A stretch of DNA of 64,000 bases, from NCBI RefSeq assembly GCF_039529835.1, contig NZ_CP154263.1:48312-112311 (forward strand), in the 5' to 3' direction. The notes beneath the pieces are model-generated. The model did not search any database. It saw only the letters and a program-made list of their open reading frames with translations, and was not told the origin of the DNA. How positions within the stretch are numbered: position 1 is the first letter of the stretch; every line of letters starts with the position of its first letter. Positions 50,812 to 59,558 of this stretch are shown here, in pieces. The translations under genes and the position numbers were made by a program. The DNA is from Arthrobacter sp. TMP15 (lineage in GTDB: Bacteria > Actinomycetota > Actinomycetes > Actinomycetales > Micrococcaceae).

Positions 50812-52316
50812 CAGAGAACCCCTTCCATCCACAACGGCTTGGAACTGTACTTCCACGGCAACACACCAAAGGGCAGTGTGGTGTGGAACGCGGCCGAGCC
50901 GGCATGTTCCACGAAGCGGTACGGCATAATCAACGTATTCATCAACGACTTCACCTGATTCAACGCCTCCCCGTACGACTTTTTATCTGGGGCGAACGTG
51001 ACCGTGACCATGATGGAGAACATCGCCAACCGTGCACCCTTTTGCAAGTCTGATTCGGTTTTAACGGCTATAGCTTTCCGGGCTGCATCAAAGGTCGTTG
51101 GCCGGCCCTTACGGGTACTAATCCGCCAGTCAGCGGTTTTCGCTAGACGGTCCACCGTTTTAGCGGCCACTCCCCCATCCACCGGACGGTAGGTGATCAG
51201 GACTCGTTTACGTAGGAACTTAGCGTTCGGTCCGAATAAGCGATCAAAGGACTTCGCCGTGATGTGGGCGCCGGGAGGAATCGTCATCATCAACGTCATC
51301 GAGGCGACCCCATCATGGAAGACCACACGGCCGCGTGAGTCATCGAAGAAACTAGGACCGGCATGGGCCCATTTCCTCTCCGCTTGGCGGCCCTGCAGCG
51401 CATCGAGAGCCAGTTCTTGATCCCGCCCTGGCTGATACGCCAACTGGGCAATATGGGATAGTTCAGCTTCCACTAGCGGTTTAGGGGCACCGGCGCCGGC
51501 AGCGTCAAGGAGCTGGGTATGGCTGGGTAAACGCGAAGCGATTTCAGCAACGGGTGAGGAAATATCATCACCCTTACCCCCGAGGGCTTCAACGTCCCAC
51601 ACCAAAGTGGAGTACACATTCAACACCGAGGTGCGCGCTGGCAACGTACCGACAGCGGCGTCAAGAACCTCTTTAGCAAAGGCCGGGGCATGCGGGGATA
51701 CCGCGTCACGGACGGCCGCGCACGTCCCAGCGGAGGATTCCGAGGCGGAGTCAACAACAATCGTTGCCCCACTCAGACCATCCTCAACACTCAGGGAAGA
51801 AACCCACGCACCGAAGTGACCAACTTGAGCATTCACCACCCCTTGTTCCTGCATGGCTGAACCATCCGGAGAGCAACCAAACACGGCGGCGATCTGGTGA
51901 ACAGATTTATGATGCAGCAATGAATACGGACGGCCTAAACCATCCCTACCCGAGACGGTATCAACGTTGACCAACGCACCAGGTAAACGCTCTAAATCCT
52001 CATGAGGCAACGTGGATAAAGCCCCGGTGACGTAGAACGTTTCACCGTTGACCCGGCGCAGCGCCAAGGATGCCTTGTCGGTGAGCCGGGAAAGCAGGGT
52101 GGCACCGAACCACTTCACCAACCCGAACAACACCACCGCAGCAGTAATAGCCACAATGATCAGCGCGGGAAGGTAGAGACTTTTCATCAGGCACAGCAGC
52201 GTGAAAACAAGGCCAACGCCAGCAACAATCAACGCGCCCAGACTCAGGCCAAACATCCCCGGAGAAGAGGGTTCAAGCCAGTTACCAAATTTCTCTTGGC
52301 TTACGTTCTCGCTCAT
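50811..52316 (-). CDS. SCO6880 family transfer protein
   Basis: A 501-residue protein with two adjacent N-terminal helices (GALIVAGVGLVFTLLCLM and PALIIVAITAAVVLFGLV), then a large cytoplasmic part with RPVDGGVAAKTVDRLAKTAD and VTFAPDKKSYGEALNQVKS. This is the SCO6880 family of actinobacterial conjugative elements, corresponding to a VirB3 fused with the N-terminal part of VirB4. It overlaps genes on both sides (TGATG and ATGA). It should anchor the VirB4-like ATPase in the membrane. Confidence 0.88.
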   Translation of the reverse strand: MSENVSQEKFGNWLEPSSPGMFGLSLGALIVAGVGLVFTLLCLMKSLYLPALIIVAITAAVVLFGLVKWFGATLLSRLTDKASLALRRVNGETFYVTGALSTLPHEDLERLPGALVNVDTVSGRDGLGRPYSLLHHKSVHQIAAVFGCSPDGSAMQEQGVVNAQVGHFGAWVSSLSVEDGLSGATIVVDSASESSAGTCAAVRDAVSPHAPAFAKEVLDAAVGTLPARTSVLNVYSTLVWDVEALGGKGDDISSPVAEIASRLPSHTQLLDAAGAGAPKPLVEAELSHIAQLAYQPGRDQELALDALQGRQAERKWAHAGPSFFDDSRGRVVFHDGVASMTLMMTIPPGAHITAKSFDRLFGPNAKFLRKRVLITYRPVDGGVAAKTVDRLAKTADWRISTRKGRPTTFDAARKAIAVKTESDLQKGARLAMFSIMVTVTFAPDKKSYGEALNQVKSLMNTLIMPYRFVEHAGSAAFHTTLPFGVLPWKYSSKPLWMEGVL

Positions 52317-53635
52317 TCGCCAATCACATCCGTTCCATCAGAGTCTTTTCCACCATCAGCGACAGTGCCGCCCAGTGATTGAGCCCCGGCCTGTAAACCA
52401 GACCGACTACCAGAAGATCCCTCAGCGGAGCTTCCACCGCTAGGACTAGAGCCACCGTCTCCACTGCCTGGTGCTGGGGAACCAGAAGGACCAGAATCGC
52501 CAGCGGTCCCAGAACCGTCGCTGCCGTCAGCGCCGCTATCACCCTGTGGGCCCGAGGGGCTAGGAGAATCAGAACCTAGTGCCGAAGATCCTGTATTGGA
52601 GGCAGGACTGCTACCAGTGGTTGCGGCACTGCCCTCAGTCATGGCCGTGCCAGTGCCTTGAGCTGTCGAGGCCGTCGTAGTGCTAGTAGAAGCTGCCGTA
52701 GTCCCCGCGCTACCGGCCGTAGCGCCAGCACTAGACCCGCCAGTGACAACAGCGGCACCTACAGCAACACCGGCACTAACGACAGCGGCACCAGCAGCCA
52801 TCGCCATTCCGCCACCAGCAGCCCCACCAAGGGCCGTTGTACCGGGGGAAACAAGTTTCATCAAGGCAGGAAGCGCCGCGACGGCTAACACCAAAAGCAA
52901 CATTCCACTGATGACCCCGCCTACACCGTCATCCCCGGATTTCATCTTCCACGCGAAGGCATAAACGATGGCCGCTACCGGTTTGTAGAGCAAGAAAGCA
53001 ATCAGCCATTTAGTGACTTTTGAAAAGGTTTCTTCCCCACCTTGAACCATCGAGGCAGCCGCCGAGAGCGGCCAGACAGCCACCAATAAGGGCAGAACAA
53101 CGGCACGAACCATCATGATGCCCCACTGAAACAGTGTTGCTATCACACCGAATATTCCGGCGATGATAGCTATGCCAGGAGCCAGCCCTGCGGCGTAACC
53201 AATAACTTCGTAACCGTCAGAGGAAATTCCAGCGCTCTCAAGAACCCACGTGGAGAATGAATCCCCAGCGGCCAGAACCACCTGGATAAGAACCGTTCCT
53301 AGCGTGGTGACCAGAAAGACACGGAATAGGGATTTACTGACTTGGATAGCCTTATCCCCGCGTGCATGAACCATCGTCCAGATACAGGCGAGCATGACCC
53401 CGATGACAGCGAAGAAGACGCTGAACGTATGCAGTTGTTGAGTCAACCACGGCACCGAACCCGCATCCAACTGCACCATCAAACCAACATCAAGCCATGA
53501 AGTCAGAAAAGACTTCATCACCGAATCCCACGCAGTCATCATCATTTTGCCCATATCTTGGGCACCAGAGTCGATCGCACCCGTAATGGCGTCTTTAGCC
53601 TTGCAACCACCGTCGAAGAAACCACAATCAGACAT
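52313..53635 (-). CDS. VirB6/TrbL-like polytopic membrane protein
   Basis: A 440-residue protein beginning MSDCGFFDGGCKAKDAITGA. A first region precedes about six membrane helices between residues 70 and 280, including HTFSVFFAVIGVMLACIWTM and AVVLPLLVAVWPLSAAASMV. The last 160 residues are a low-complexity A/G/S/T and later S/G/P/D-rich tail. This layout is that of TrbL/VirB6 channel components in Gram-positive conjugation systems. ATG 53635 overlaps the previous gene by eight bases; a reading from 53692 is longer by 19 residues. Confidence 0.87.
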   Translation of the reverse strand: MSDCGFFDGGCKAKDAITGAIDSGAQDMGKMMMTAWDSVMKSFLTSWLDVGLMVQLDAGSVPWLTQQLHTFSVFFAVIGVMLACIWTMVHARGDKAIQVSKSLFRVFLVTTLGTVLIQVVLAAGDSFSTWVLESAGISSDGYEVIGYAAGLAPGIAIIAGIFGVIATLFQWGIMMVRAVVLPLLVAVWPLSAAASMVQGGEETFSKVTKWLIAFLLYKPVAAIVYAFAWKMKSGDDGVGGVISGMLLLVLAVAALPALMKLVSPGTTALGGAAGGGMAMAAGAAVVSAGVAVGAAVVTGGSSAGATAGSAGTTAASTSTTTASTAQGTGTAMTEGSAATTGSSPASNTGSSALGSDSPSPSGPQGDSGADGSDGSGTAGDSGPSGSPAPGSGDGGSSPSGGSSAEGSSGSRSGLQAGAQSLGGTVADGGKDSDGTDVIGE

Positions 53636-54326
53636 TTGGTCCACCCCAGCTTTGGAACCCTCCTGTGACTGGTTTAGTGGTCCGATCGCCACTTACTTTT
53701 CCGTTGTCCGAAACCTTTGCTTTCCAGTCGCCGTCCTCCCACGTCATGGAGGAAGGGAACCCTACGTATCCAGTTGAACTTGAAGGGAATGAGTAGACGA
53801 CTGTGAGCTCTACGAGATCAGGTGTGTAGGCTTCAATCGAGAACCCAGCTGGCGTCATTGGAGCGGAGCTGGATGGAGCGGATTCGGCTAGGGCCGCTTT
53901 TTTGCCAACGGTATCGGCTACGTAAATTTCGATGGCCTCCTTGGCGTCCATCGTGTTACCGGAAGCAAATATCGTTGTCATAGCCAATGCGGCTCCCAAG
54001 GGGGAACGGGCGAAGCAGACTCCGTACCCGTCCTTATCCTGTGTGGGTCCGTAGGTGTCGGAGACAGGCCATGTCCAACCTTTAGCTGCTTCCCAGCGGA
54101 GGTCCTTTGGCATGGCGGGTTTTGATGAGGTATCCCCCAGTGGGACGTCGCAACCGCCAGCTGGTTTCTCTGTTTTGCTGGTGGTGGGCTGAGCGATTGG
54201 TTCAGGTGTCTTCGTGGCAGGTTTGACGAAAATCAGGACAGCTAGGAACGCAACAACCAGCACGATTCCTAGGGATATCCACCACCCTTTACCGAGTGTT
54301 TTGGATGTTTTCATTGCTTTGCTCAT
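53628..54326 (-). CDS. Membrane-anchored transfer protein, extracytoplasmic domain
   Basis: A 232-residue protein with one N-terminal helix (WWISLGIVLVVAFLAVLIFV), a P/T/K-rich stalk and an outer domain starting at CDVPLGDTSSKPAMPKDLRW. The stretch WTWPVSDTYGPTQDKDGYGV then CFARSPLGAALAM is typical of a family found beside SCO6880 genes. The fold may be NTF2-like as in VirB8/TcpC, which is an inference. It overlaps the VirB6-like gene and starts 18 bases after the pilin-like gene. Confidence 0.8.
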   Translation of the reverse strand: MSKAMKTSKTLGKGWWISLGIVLVVAFLAVLIFVKPATKTPEPIAQPTTSKTEKPAGGCDVPLGDTSSKPAMPKDLRWEAAKGWTWPVSDTYGPTQDKDGYGVCFARSPLGAALAMTTIFASGNTMDAKEAIEIYVADTVGKKAALAESAPSSSAPMTPAGFSIEAYTPDLVELTVVYSFPSSSTGYVGFPSSMTWEDGDWKAKVSDNGKVSGDRTTKPVTGGFQSWGGPNV

Positions 54327-54344
54327 TGAAGAATCACCGCTTCT

Positions 54345-54629
54345 TTACATAGAGAGGAAGATAGGGGCGATCACGGCGGCAAGACCGAAGCCCATGGCCC
54401 CGACGAGCCACCAGCCGGCCTTACCCATGAACTCTTGACCATGACCGTGCTTATGAGCGAAGAACAAGCCCACGAAAAGCATCATGAGTCCGATAACGGC
54501 GATGGAACCACCGATGATCTGTACCCAGCTTTTGATGGTGTCCAGACCATTAGTGACTTCTTGAGGCAGTGGCTTAGCTTCGGCACTCAAGTTCCCTGCA
54601 AAGACGGTGATGCTGGTGATGATGTTCAT
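54345..54629 (-). CDS. Small two-helix protein, VirB2 pilin-like
   Basis: A 94-residue protein with an N-terminal segment that could be a short signal (IITSITVFAGNLSAEA), followed by two helices (IIGGSIAVIGLMMLFVGLFF and WWLVGAMGFGLAAVIAPIFL) separated by HKHGHGQEFMGKAG. Size, topology and place in the operon fit a VirB2-like pilin or channel subunit. The histidine-rich loop is unusual. Its start overlaps the preceding stop (ATGA). Confidence 0.78.
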   Translation of the reverse strand: MNIITSITVFAGNLSAEAKPLPQEVTNGLDTIKSWVQIIGGSIAVIGLMMLFVGLFFAHKHGHGQEFMGKAGWWLVGAMGFGLAAVIAPIFLSM

Positions 54630-55162
54630 TTTGTTTCTCCTTGAATGGTGATGCCAGCCTCTGTCAGGGCGGCAGTAATCTTGTTAAGTTCTTTGAGGGA
54701 AATATCGTTCTGGCCCAACAGGGCTGCTCGACGGGCAAGTAGCGCCGGTGTCCAAAGAACGGCCACTATGGTGATCGCACCGGAAAGAACCTTGACCTCA
54801 TCAGTGATCAATCGCGGCATCTTCCCAGGTCCCGAGGGCACCAGCAGAACGCAAGCGAACTGTTGATAGCCATGAATGGCTATCGCAGATTTCGCCGCAT
54901 CTATACCGTCGAGACTGGCTCGGGCTACCAACACAATTTCTGCTCCGGGAAGCAATGCCGCTTTCGCCGGGGTGCTCAGTAGTCCCCCATCGACGGCCCC
55001 GAGGATATGTGCCCAGCTCGTTGCACCGGCCCCACCGTGAGCGGCAAGGAAGACCGGTAACTCACGCGGCACAGCCGGGGGCAGGACCTGGTGGGCAGGT
55101 TCTGGTGTGATGTTCTGTGCGGCCTGAACCCAAGGATTGAGGCTCTGATCGGTCACGTTCAC
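54626..55162 (-). CDS. DUF6668 family protein
   Basis: A 178-residue protein of the DUF6668 type, common beside ParA-like genes in actinobacterial transfer operons. FLAAHGGAGATSWAHILG looks like a degenerate P-loop, and IVLVARASLDGIDAAKSAI and LITDEVKVLSGAITIVAVLW follow. It may be an inactive relative of the ParA-like ATPase encoded next to it. Start GTG 55162 overlaps the preceding stop (GTGA). No nucleotide binding can be claimed because the lysine of a P-loop is absent. Confidence 0.78.
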   Translation of the reverse strand: MNVTDQSLNPWVQAAQNITPEPAHQVLPPAVPRELPVFLAAHGGAGATSWAHILGAVDGGLLSTPAKAALLPGAEIVLVARASLDGIDAAKSAIAIHGYQQFACVLLVPSGPGKMPRLITDEVKVLSGAITIVAVLWTPALLARRAALLGQNDISLKELNKITAALTEAGITIQGETK

Positions 55163-56493
55163 AATCCGCTCGCTACCGCAGCAGCAGCCGCAAGCCACGC
55201 TCTTTGAGTTCGGGACTGCAAAGCACCGTACCGGATCTGGCCAGACTTCAACGCCGGATCAAAAGGCACGATCTTGACCGCCCGGACATAGGGACGGAAC
55301 TTATCAGCGGTCGCGGATGACAGGCGTCCTTCCCCGCTTTGACGTTCGGAGACGACAACGACGGCGTTGGCAGCCAACGCAGCGGAGCGCTCACACCGAA
55401 GGTCCAAGCCCTGCAACGTCAGAAGGGCCGCCTCTACACGGTCTTCTTCGTTGGTCGTGGGGACCACTAACTGATCGGCGTGATCAATCATGCGGTTCCA
55501 CTCAGCACTTCGGTGGTTGTTCCCTGAATCCATCAGAATGAGCCGGTAATACTTCGTGAGGACTCGATGGAGAACGTCTACTTCTTCGGCGTTGACTTCG
55601 TGAGTACCGGCCACATCCGAGTCCGAGCGCAGTACGTCGTATTTATCCGTGCTTTGGTGATGCACGTAAGCGTTAATATCCGCAGATTGTGCCGTAGGTG
55701 AGAGCAAAGCATCAGCGGTAGCGATCACATCGAGGGCACTTCTGCTGTGATCACCCTTTTCCGTACGCCACCCCAAGGTCCCGGTCGTGGGGTTGTTATC
55801 CCAACCCACCACACTTGCCCCGTTACGGCCGAACACGGCAGCTAAGTTAGCGACGGTAGGTGTCTTATTTGATCCGCCTTTTTGGTTCACGACAGCCACC
55901 ACGCGGGTCCCGGCGAAGTGCTTAGAGACTAAAGCAATGTCTTCGCGTTCGCTCAACTCCCCCGCTGAGGGTGCCAGGGAGAGCCCTAGATTGTTCAACG
56001 CTCCCCGAAATCCTTGTGAGGCTGGTTCATGAGCGGCTGGTGTAGCCAGAAAAGAACCGGCTTCACGCAAAGCACGCCGACTACTGCCAGCCTCCGGAGC
56101 ACTCCCCTGTACTACGTCTGGGGTGCTCACAGGAACCCGCGTCATAGAGGGTGGGGTAGCCGGCGCTTTCGGTATGTCCTGAACATCAAGGGGAAGAATT
56201 TTCAGTGCCGGTGCGGCCGGTGCTGGGGAGTCATCTTCAATTTCAACCTCACCACTGGGCGAGCAGATCAAGGTAGAAAGACCCGTTTCATCCATCGTGC
56301 TAACCCGCACCGGGCGGCCATGTGTGGCGGCCTCAGCAAAGACCCGGGCCATCAGAGACTGGCGTAAAGCATCGGCGGTTTCTCCGGTGTGGGCTTCCTC
56401 AGTTGAGTCGATCGTGAGCACTCCGGTGTCGTCACTGTTGATGATGGCGCTAATGACCGGAAGGGGTTGAACAAGAGATTTATCAATAGCCAT
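55159..56493 (-). CDS. ParA/MinD-like ATPase of the transfer operon
   Basis: A 444-residue protein. The first 190 residues are a disordered, proline-rich region after a small N-terminal domain. The C-terminal half is a SIMIBI ATPase with deviant Walker A VVNQKGGSNKT (about 202-211), where the usual KGGxGK is KGGSNK. A Walker B-like LILMDSGNNHRSAEW and the Ser/Thr-rich switch follow. In VirC1-like systems such ATPases bring the relaxosome to the pole. ATG 56493 has GAAAGAAGAAG in front. It seems devoted to transfer rather than plasmid segregation, since no parB-like gene is next to it. Confidence 0.85.
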   Translation of the reverse strand: MAIDKSLVQPLPVISAIINSDDTGVLTIDSTEEAHTGETADALRQSLMARVFAEAATHGRPVRVSTMDETGLSTLICSPSGEVEIEDDSPAPAAPALKILPLDVQDIPKAPATPPSMTRVPVSTPDVVQGSAPEAGSSRRALREAGSFLATPAAHEPASQGFRGALNNLGLSLAPSAGELSEREDIALVSKHFAGTRVVAVVNQKGGSNKTPTVANLAAVFGRNGASVVGWDNNPTTGTLGWRTEKGDHSRSALDVIATADALLSPTAQSADINAYVHHQSTDKYDVLRSDSDVAGTHEVNAEEVDVLHRVLTKYYRLILMDSGNNHRSAEWNRMIDHADQLVVPTTNEEDRVEAALLTLQGLDLRCERSAALAANAVVVVSERQSGEGRLSSATADKFRPYVRAVKIVPFDPALKSGQIRYGALQSRTQRAWLAAAAAVASGL

Positions 56494-56521
56494 AGTGATC
56501 TTCTTCTTTCGATAGGGAGGG

Positions 56522-57052
56522 TTAGTGGAAGCCGTCAGGCATATTGATGTACTTGATCTTCCACTCACGATTAGCGCCTTGACGGTTCAGATCGAAGTCG
56601 AAAACACCGATGGTCGTGGGAAATTCAACATGAGCTGCGAAGCCATTTCCCTCATCTATGAGTAGTTTCGGCGCGCCAATGGTTTTGAAGACCGGGATGT
56701 TCGCTGGGTCCACGCCCTGATATTTAGCCCCGGCTTCGTTAGTCATGTATTGGGCCAGCTCATAAATCCACATTTTGCTATCCACCGTGCGGCGGTTGTA
56801 GAGAACCATGGCCTGAGAGGCCACATCCAGAGCATCGGTCTTAGCCTGGTCATCCCATCCCGGATCACTGATCCCGGTATGGTCCGCTTGAGGTGACCCA
56901 TCGCAAGAACCGCATTCCGTGGCAGTAGCGGTCACGGTGGCAGAGACTTCTTCGGTTTCTGCGCTCGGTGCGACTGGTTGCCCAGAGCATCCAGTAAGTA
57001 CGGTCACAGCGATTCCCGCAGCGGTCACGAGTTGGAAGAGCTTTGCTTTCAT
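56522..57052 (-). CDS. Lipoprotein of the transfer operon
   Basis: A 176-residue lipoprotein. The signal peptide KLFQLVTAAGIAVTVLTGCS contains the lipobox LTGC, with Cys at about residue 21. A short T/E-rich linker leads to a domain starting DDQAKTDALDVASQAMVLYN and ending REWKIKYINMPDG. The compact outer domain resembles an NTF2-like fold (VirB8/TcpC style), an inference. ATG 57052 has AAGGAA nine bases upstream. It should be anchored on the outer face of the membrane as part of the transfer channel. Confidence 0.8.
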   Translation of the reverse strand: MKAKLFQLVTAAGIAVTVLTGCSGQPVAPSAETEEVSATVTATATECGSCDGSPQADHTGISDPGWDDQAKTDALDVASQAMVLYNRRTVDSKMWIYELAQYMTNEAGAKYQGVDPANIPVFKTIGAPKLLIDEGNGFAAHVEFPTTIGVFDFDLNRQGANREWKIKYINMPDGFH

Positions 57053-57071
57053 CAAGAAATTTCCTTCTTAG

Positions 57072-58199
57072 TTAGGAAGCTTGAGCGAACTGATCGCTGC
57101 TAGGAATGAGTAAGTACCCAGAGGGTGAGCTAGCGGCGATAGTGCGTGTGTAGTACCCGCCTAAATGATCCGGACCCATGTTGTAGCCCTCTTCAAGGAC
57201 CGTGCCGTCAGCGGCAATGGCCTTTACCACAGCCACATGGCCATAGAGAGGATCACCACCAGGATTGCCCGGGCCGTACCAAATAATGGCCCCAACCTTA
57301 GGTGTCATCGTCACGGTCCAGCCCTCGCGCTGCCACGTCGGTCCCCACGTCAGTGCGTGACCAGGTCCCAGCGCCCGAGCGTCCATTTGGGACGGATCAG
57401 TAATGTTGATTTGCTGCATCATCCGCCACCACGCGAAGTCCGTGCAGTTCTTATACGAAAACCCAGTCACCGGGTTATTGGCGTTGTATAGGCCATCCTT
57501 GAACCCGTAATCGTCATCCTTGCCTGACTCCCCCGGAATACCGGGTGAACCCTCACAAGATGCTTCCTCGACCGTGATGCCAGCCAATGAGGCGATGACC
57601 GCGCTGGCAGGTTGGGCATATTTTGAGTAGTGGTCCGGGTCAGCGTTGCCTTGCACTACGTGCGCGGCCGCTGTGGGAGTCATGGACTCCCAACCGGACA
57701 CTTTCAACAGAGCTTTGAAGAAGTTCGTTGCGCTAATCGTCGGGTCCATACGATCCGTGTAGCTACCCCACGCGCCATTATCGCGCTGCTGGAAAAGACC
57801 GCGTGAATCAGGCCCCGGCCCGTCGCCATGATCCAGCACACGCAACCCGGACTCACCAATAGCCACCATGACTCCCACGGTTTGACCCTGAGTAGAGAGG
57901 TTCAGTTTCTGACCGGCATTGATAATCAATGCCGCATTCTTGAGCTGTTCACCCTCAAACCCAGCAACCGGCGTTGTCGGCAATTTAGTGGTGTCAACAG
58001 ACACACCAGGCAAGCACACGGCCGCTGCTGGTGAACTCGTGCTCATGCCCAACACGATCAGCACCACAAGTAGAACCGGCAACAGAAACGCACCAGCCAC
58101 CAAAGCCACAGCGCCCGACCCGGACTCTTCATTCACAGCAGCACCATGACAGACCAACCATTGCTGCCTCGACGACTCTTCCGAAGCGTTTACTTCCAC
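57072..58199 (-). CDS. Cell-wall hydrolase with lytic and CHAP domains
   Basis: A VirB1-like murein hydrolase of up to 375 residues. A membrane helix VALVAGAFLLPVLLVVLIVL lies near residue 40. A transglycosylase-like segment includes GESGLRVLDHGDG and SRGLFQQRDNGAWGSY. A CHAP amidase/peptidase domain has Cys in NCTDFAWWRM and His in LYGHVAVVKA. Two-domain enzymes of this kind open peptidoglycan for Gram-positive conjugation. The start may be GTG 58199 or GTG 58133; neither has a strong ribosome-binding site. It is the first gene of the secretion operon, which runs to 46886. Confidence 0.9.
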   Translation of the reverse strand: MEVNASEESSRQQWLVCHGAAVNEESGSGAVALVAGAFLLPVLLVVLIVLGMSTSSPAAAVCLPGVSVDTTKLPTTPVAGFEGEQLKNAALIINAGQKLNLSTQGQTVGVMVAIGESGLRVLDHGDGPGPDSRGLFQQRDNGAWGSYTDRMDPTISATNFFKALLKVSGWESMTPTAAAHVVQGNADPDHYSKYAQPASAVIASLAGITVEEASCEGSPGIPGESGKDDDYGFKDGLYNANNPVTGFSYKNCTDFAWWRMMQQINITDPSQMDARALGPGHALTWGPTWQREGWTVTMTPKVGAIIWYGPGNPGGDPLYGHVAVVKAIAADGTVLEEGYNMGPDHLGGYYTRTIAASSPSGYLLIPSSDQFAQAS

Positions 58200-58271
58200 A
58201 CATGTGTTTTCTTCACTTTCTTGGACGTTTCATTTACCAAAAACGACCGAAGACCGTTGGGGGTACAATAT

Positions 58272-58301
58272 TTACACTGTACCATTTATAGATACAGTGA
58301 A
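58272..58301. promoter_or_regulatory. Inverted repeat between transfer operon and its regulator
   Basis: TTACACTGTA (58272-58281) and TACAGTGAA (58293-58301) form an inverted repeat with an AT-rich centre. It lies between the divergent genes starting at 58199 and 58336 and is well placed for the winged-helix protein to control both. Confidence 0.55.
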
Positions 58302-58335
58302 GTCTGTGTCGTTAACTGTTTGACAGAATCAGAGG

Positions 58336-58659
58336 ATGCCGAAATATGTATACTCGACACCACCGCCTCCAAGAGAGGCCGCAGAAGTAATCGAAATTTT
58401 CGGCATGACCCCACTCAGGGCGGCGATTCTCCGGCATCTTTGGCAGAGCCCGGACGGGGCAACCTCGGGGGATATTGGCAGATATCTCAAGGTCAACTAT
58501 CGAACGGTTGCTAGGCATCTGGTGAGGCTGGAAGAGCTTGGAGCAGTTGAATCTGACGCAGACATTGACCGGCAAGGTGTTCGCGTCATATACAAAGTTA
58601 GCGCTGACGGATTCGATTCTGCTGTAACAGAGCTTTTGCAATACCTAAAGGGTAGATAA
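58336..58659 (+). CDS. Winged-helix (ArsR-like) transcriptional regulator
   Basis: A 107-residue regulator. The core FGMTPLRAAILRHLWQSPDG then SGDIGRYLKVNYRTVARHLVRLEELG is a winged helix with a clear recognition helix. IDRQGVRVIYKVSADGF is the wing. No metal-binding cysteines are present. It is divergent from the secretion operon and the inverted repeat at 58272-58301 lies between. Regulation of transfer is therefore likely but inferred. Confidence 0.85.
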   Translation: MPKYVYSTPPPPREAAEVIEIFGMTPLRAAILRHLWQSPDGATSGDIGRYLKVNYRTVARHLVRLEELGAVESDADIDRQGVRVIYKVSADGFDSAVTELLQYLKGR

Positions 58660-58826
58660 TTTTGATGTACGAAGGCACCATGGGCCATCTCGATGCGCAG
58701 CCTACCCCCTCCTCGCAATAGACACTACGATAACATTTACCAATAACTTATAAATAAGTGACAAGTTAGTCCAAATAGACAGGGGATCAGGCACTCCTAC
58801 TCATAATCTTCGGAGGGGAAGAAAAC

Positions 58827-59558
58827 ATGTCGATACCGTTTCGCGACTTCTCAGCATGGCTGCAAGAAGCCGGCATGCCCCACGGCACGGCAGAGTTAGC
58901 CGCACTCTTAGGTATGAAGCGAACTACACTTCAGAACCAAAAGATTCGTGGCCGTATGACGGTGTACACCGTCATCAGCGCAGCTAGAGCGGCAGGTTTA
59001 AATCCCTTAGACGTACTTGGCCAGTTCCCTGGCTACACCGATCTCATTGATAACCGACTACCTGTTACCTCAGCGGAACTACTGAGCCAACTTACTCATA
59101 CCGATGTCCTTGTTCATCTTCTCTCACGTGTCCGCGCAGACTTCTCCCACATGATGGCACATGTGGAGTTGAGCAAGATCCCCAACGAAGAGTCTGTGAG
59201 AACCTGGATAGATGCCATTGACCCTGGCGATTTGCGGAGAAAAGTGACTGAACGATCGGGGATAGCTCCAAGCAACTTCTCGGCACAACTTACAGACAAT
59301 CGGTTGACACCAGAGCTTGCGATACTTATCTCCAGACTTAGTGGAGTATCGAGTGCCAACGGCCTAGTCGTATCGGGGGTCGTCACCCCAGAAGAAGCAG
59401 GCTGGCCCCTGTATGGGCGGGATAATGCACTCTCCGAGATAAGCGATATCGATTTAATCGACCTAGCCTCAGATAGGCTCACGGCTCTTCGCCGTCTTAC
59501 CAAGAAAAAGGTAGATGTGGTCGAAGAGAACAAGAATTATTTGGAGGCATTGGGCTGA
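58827..59558 (+). CDS. Hypothetical protein with two helix-turn-helix-like repeats
   Basis: A 243-residue protein. The N-terminal repeat TAELAALLGMKRTTLQNQKI followed by a helix AGLNPLDVLGQF, and the second repeat LRRKVTERSGIAPSNFSAQL followed by LISRLSGVSSANGLVVSGV, look like two XRE-type DNA-binding units. The C-terminus is a charged helix (LTALRRLTKKKVDVVEENKN). AGGGGAAG lies before ATG 58827. It overlaps the following membrane gene by one base (TGATG), so they act together. The function is unknown; it could be a repressor or part of a two-gene module. Confidence 0.68.
   Translation: MSIPFRDFSAWLQEAGMPHGTAELAALLGMKRTTLQNQKIRGRMTVYTVISAARAAGLNPLDVLGQFPGYTDLIDNRLPVTSAELLSQLTHTDVLVHLLSRVRADFSHMMAHVELSKIPNEESVRTWIDAIDPGDLRRKVTERSGIAPSNFSAQLTDNRLTPELAILISRLSGVSSANGLVVSGVVTPEEAGWPLYGRDNALSEISDIDLIDLASDRLTALRRLTKKKVDVVEENKNYLEALG

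Noticed and set aside
55159..56493. Plasmid partition parA
   Set aside because: It is embedded by overlapping codons in the secretion operon, and no parB-like gene or centromere-like repeats are next to it; transfer-related function is more likely.
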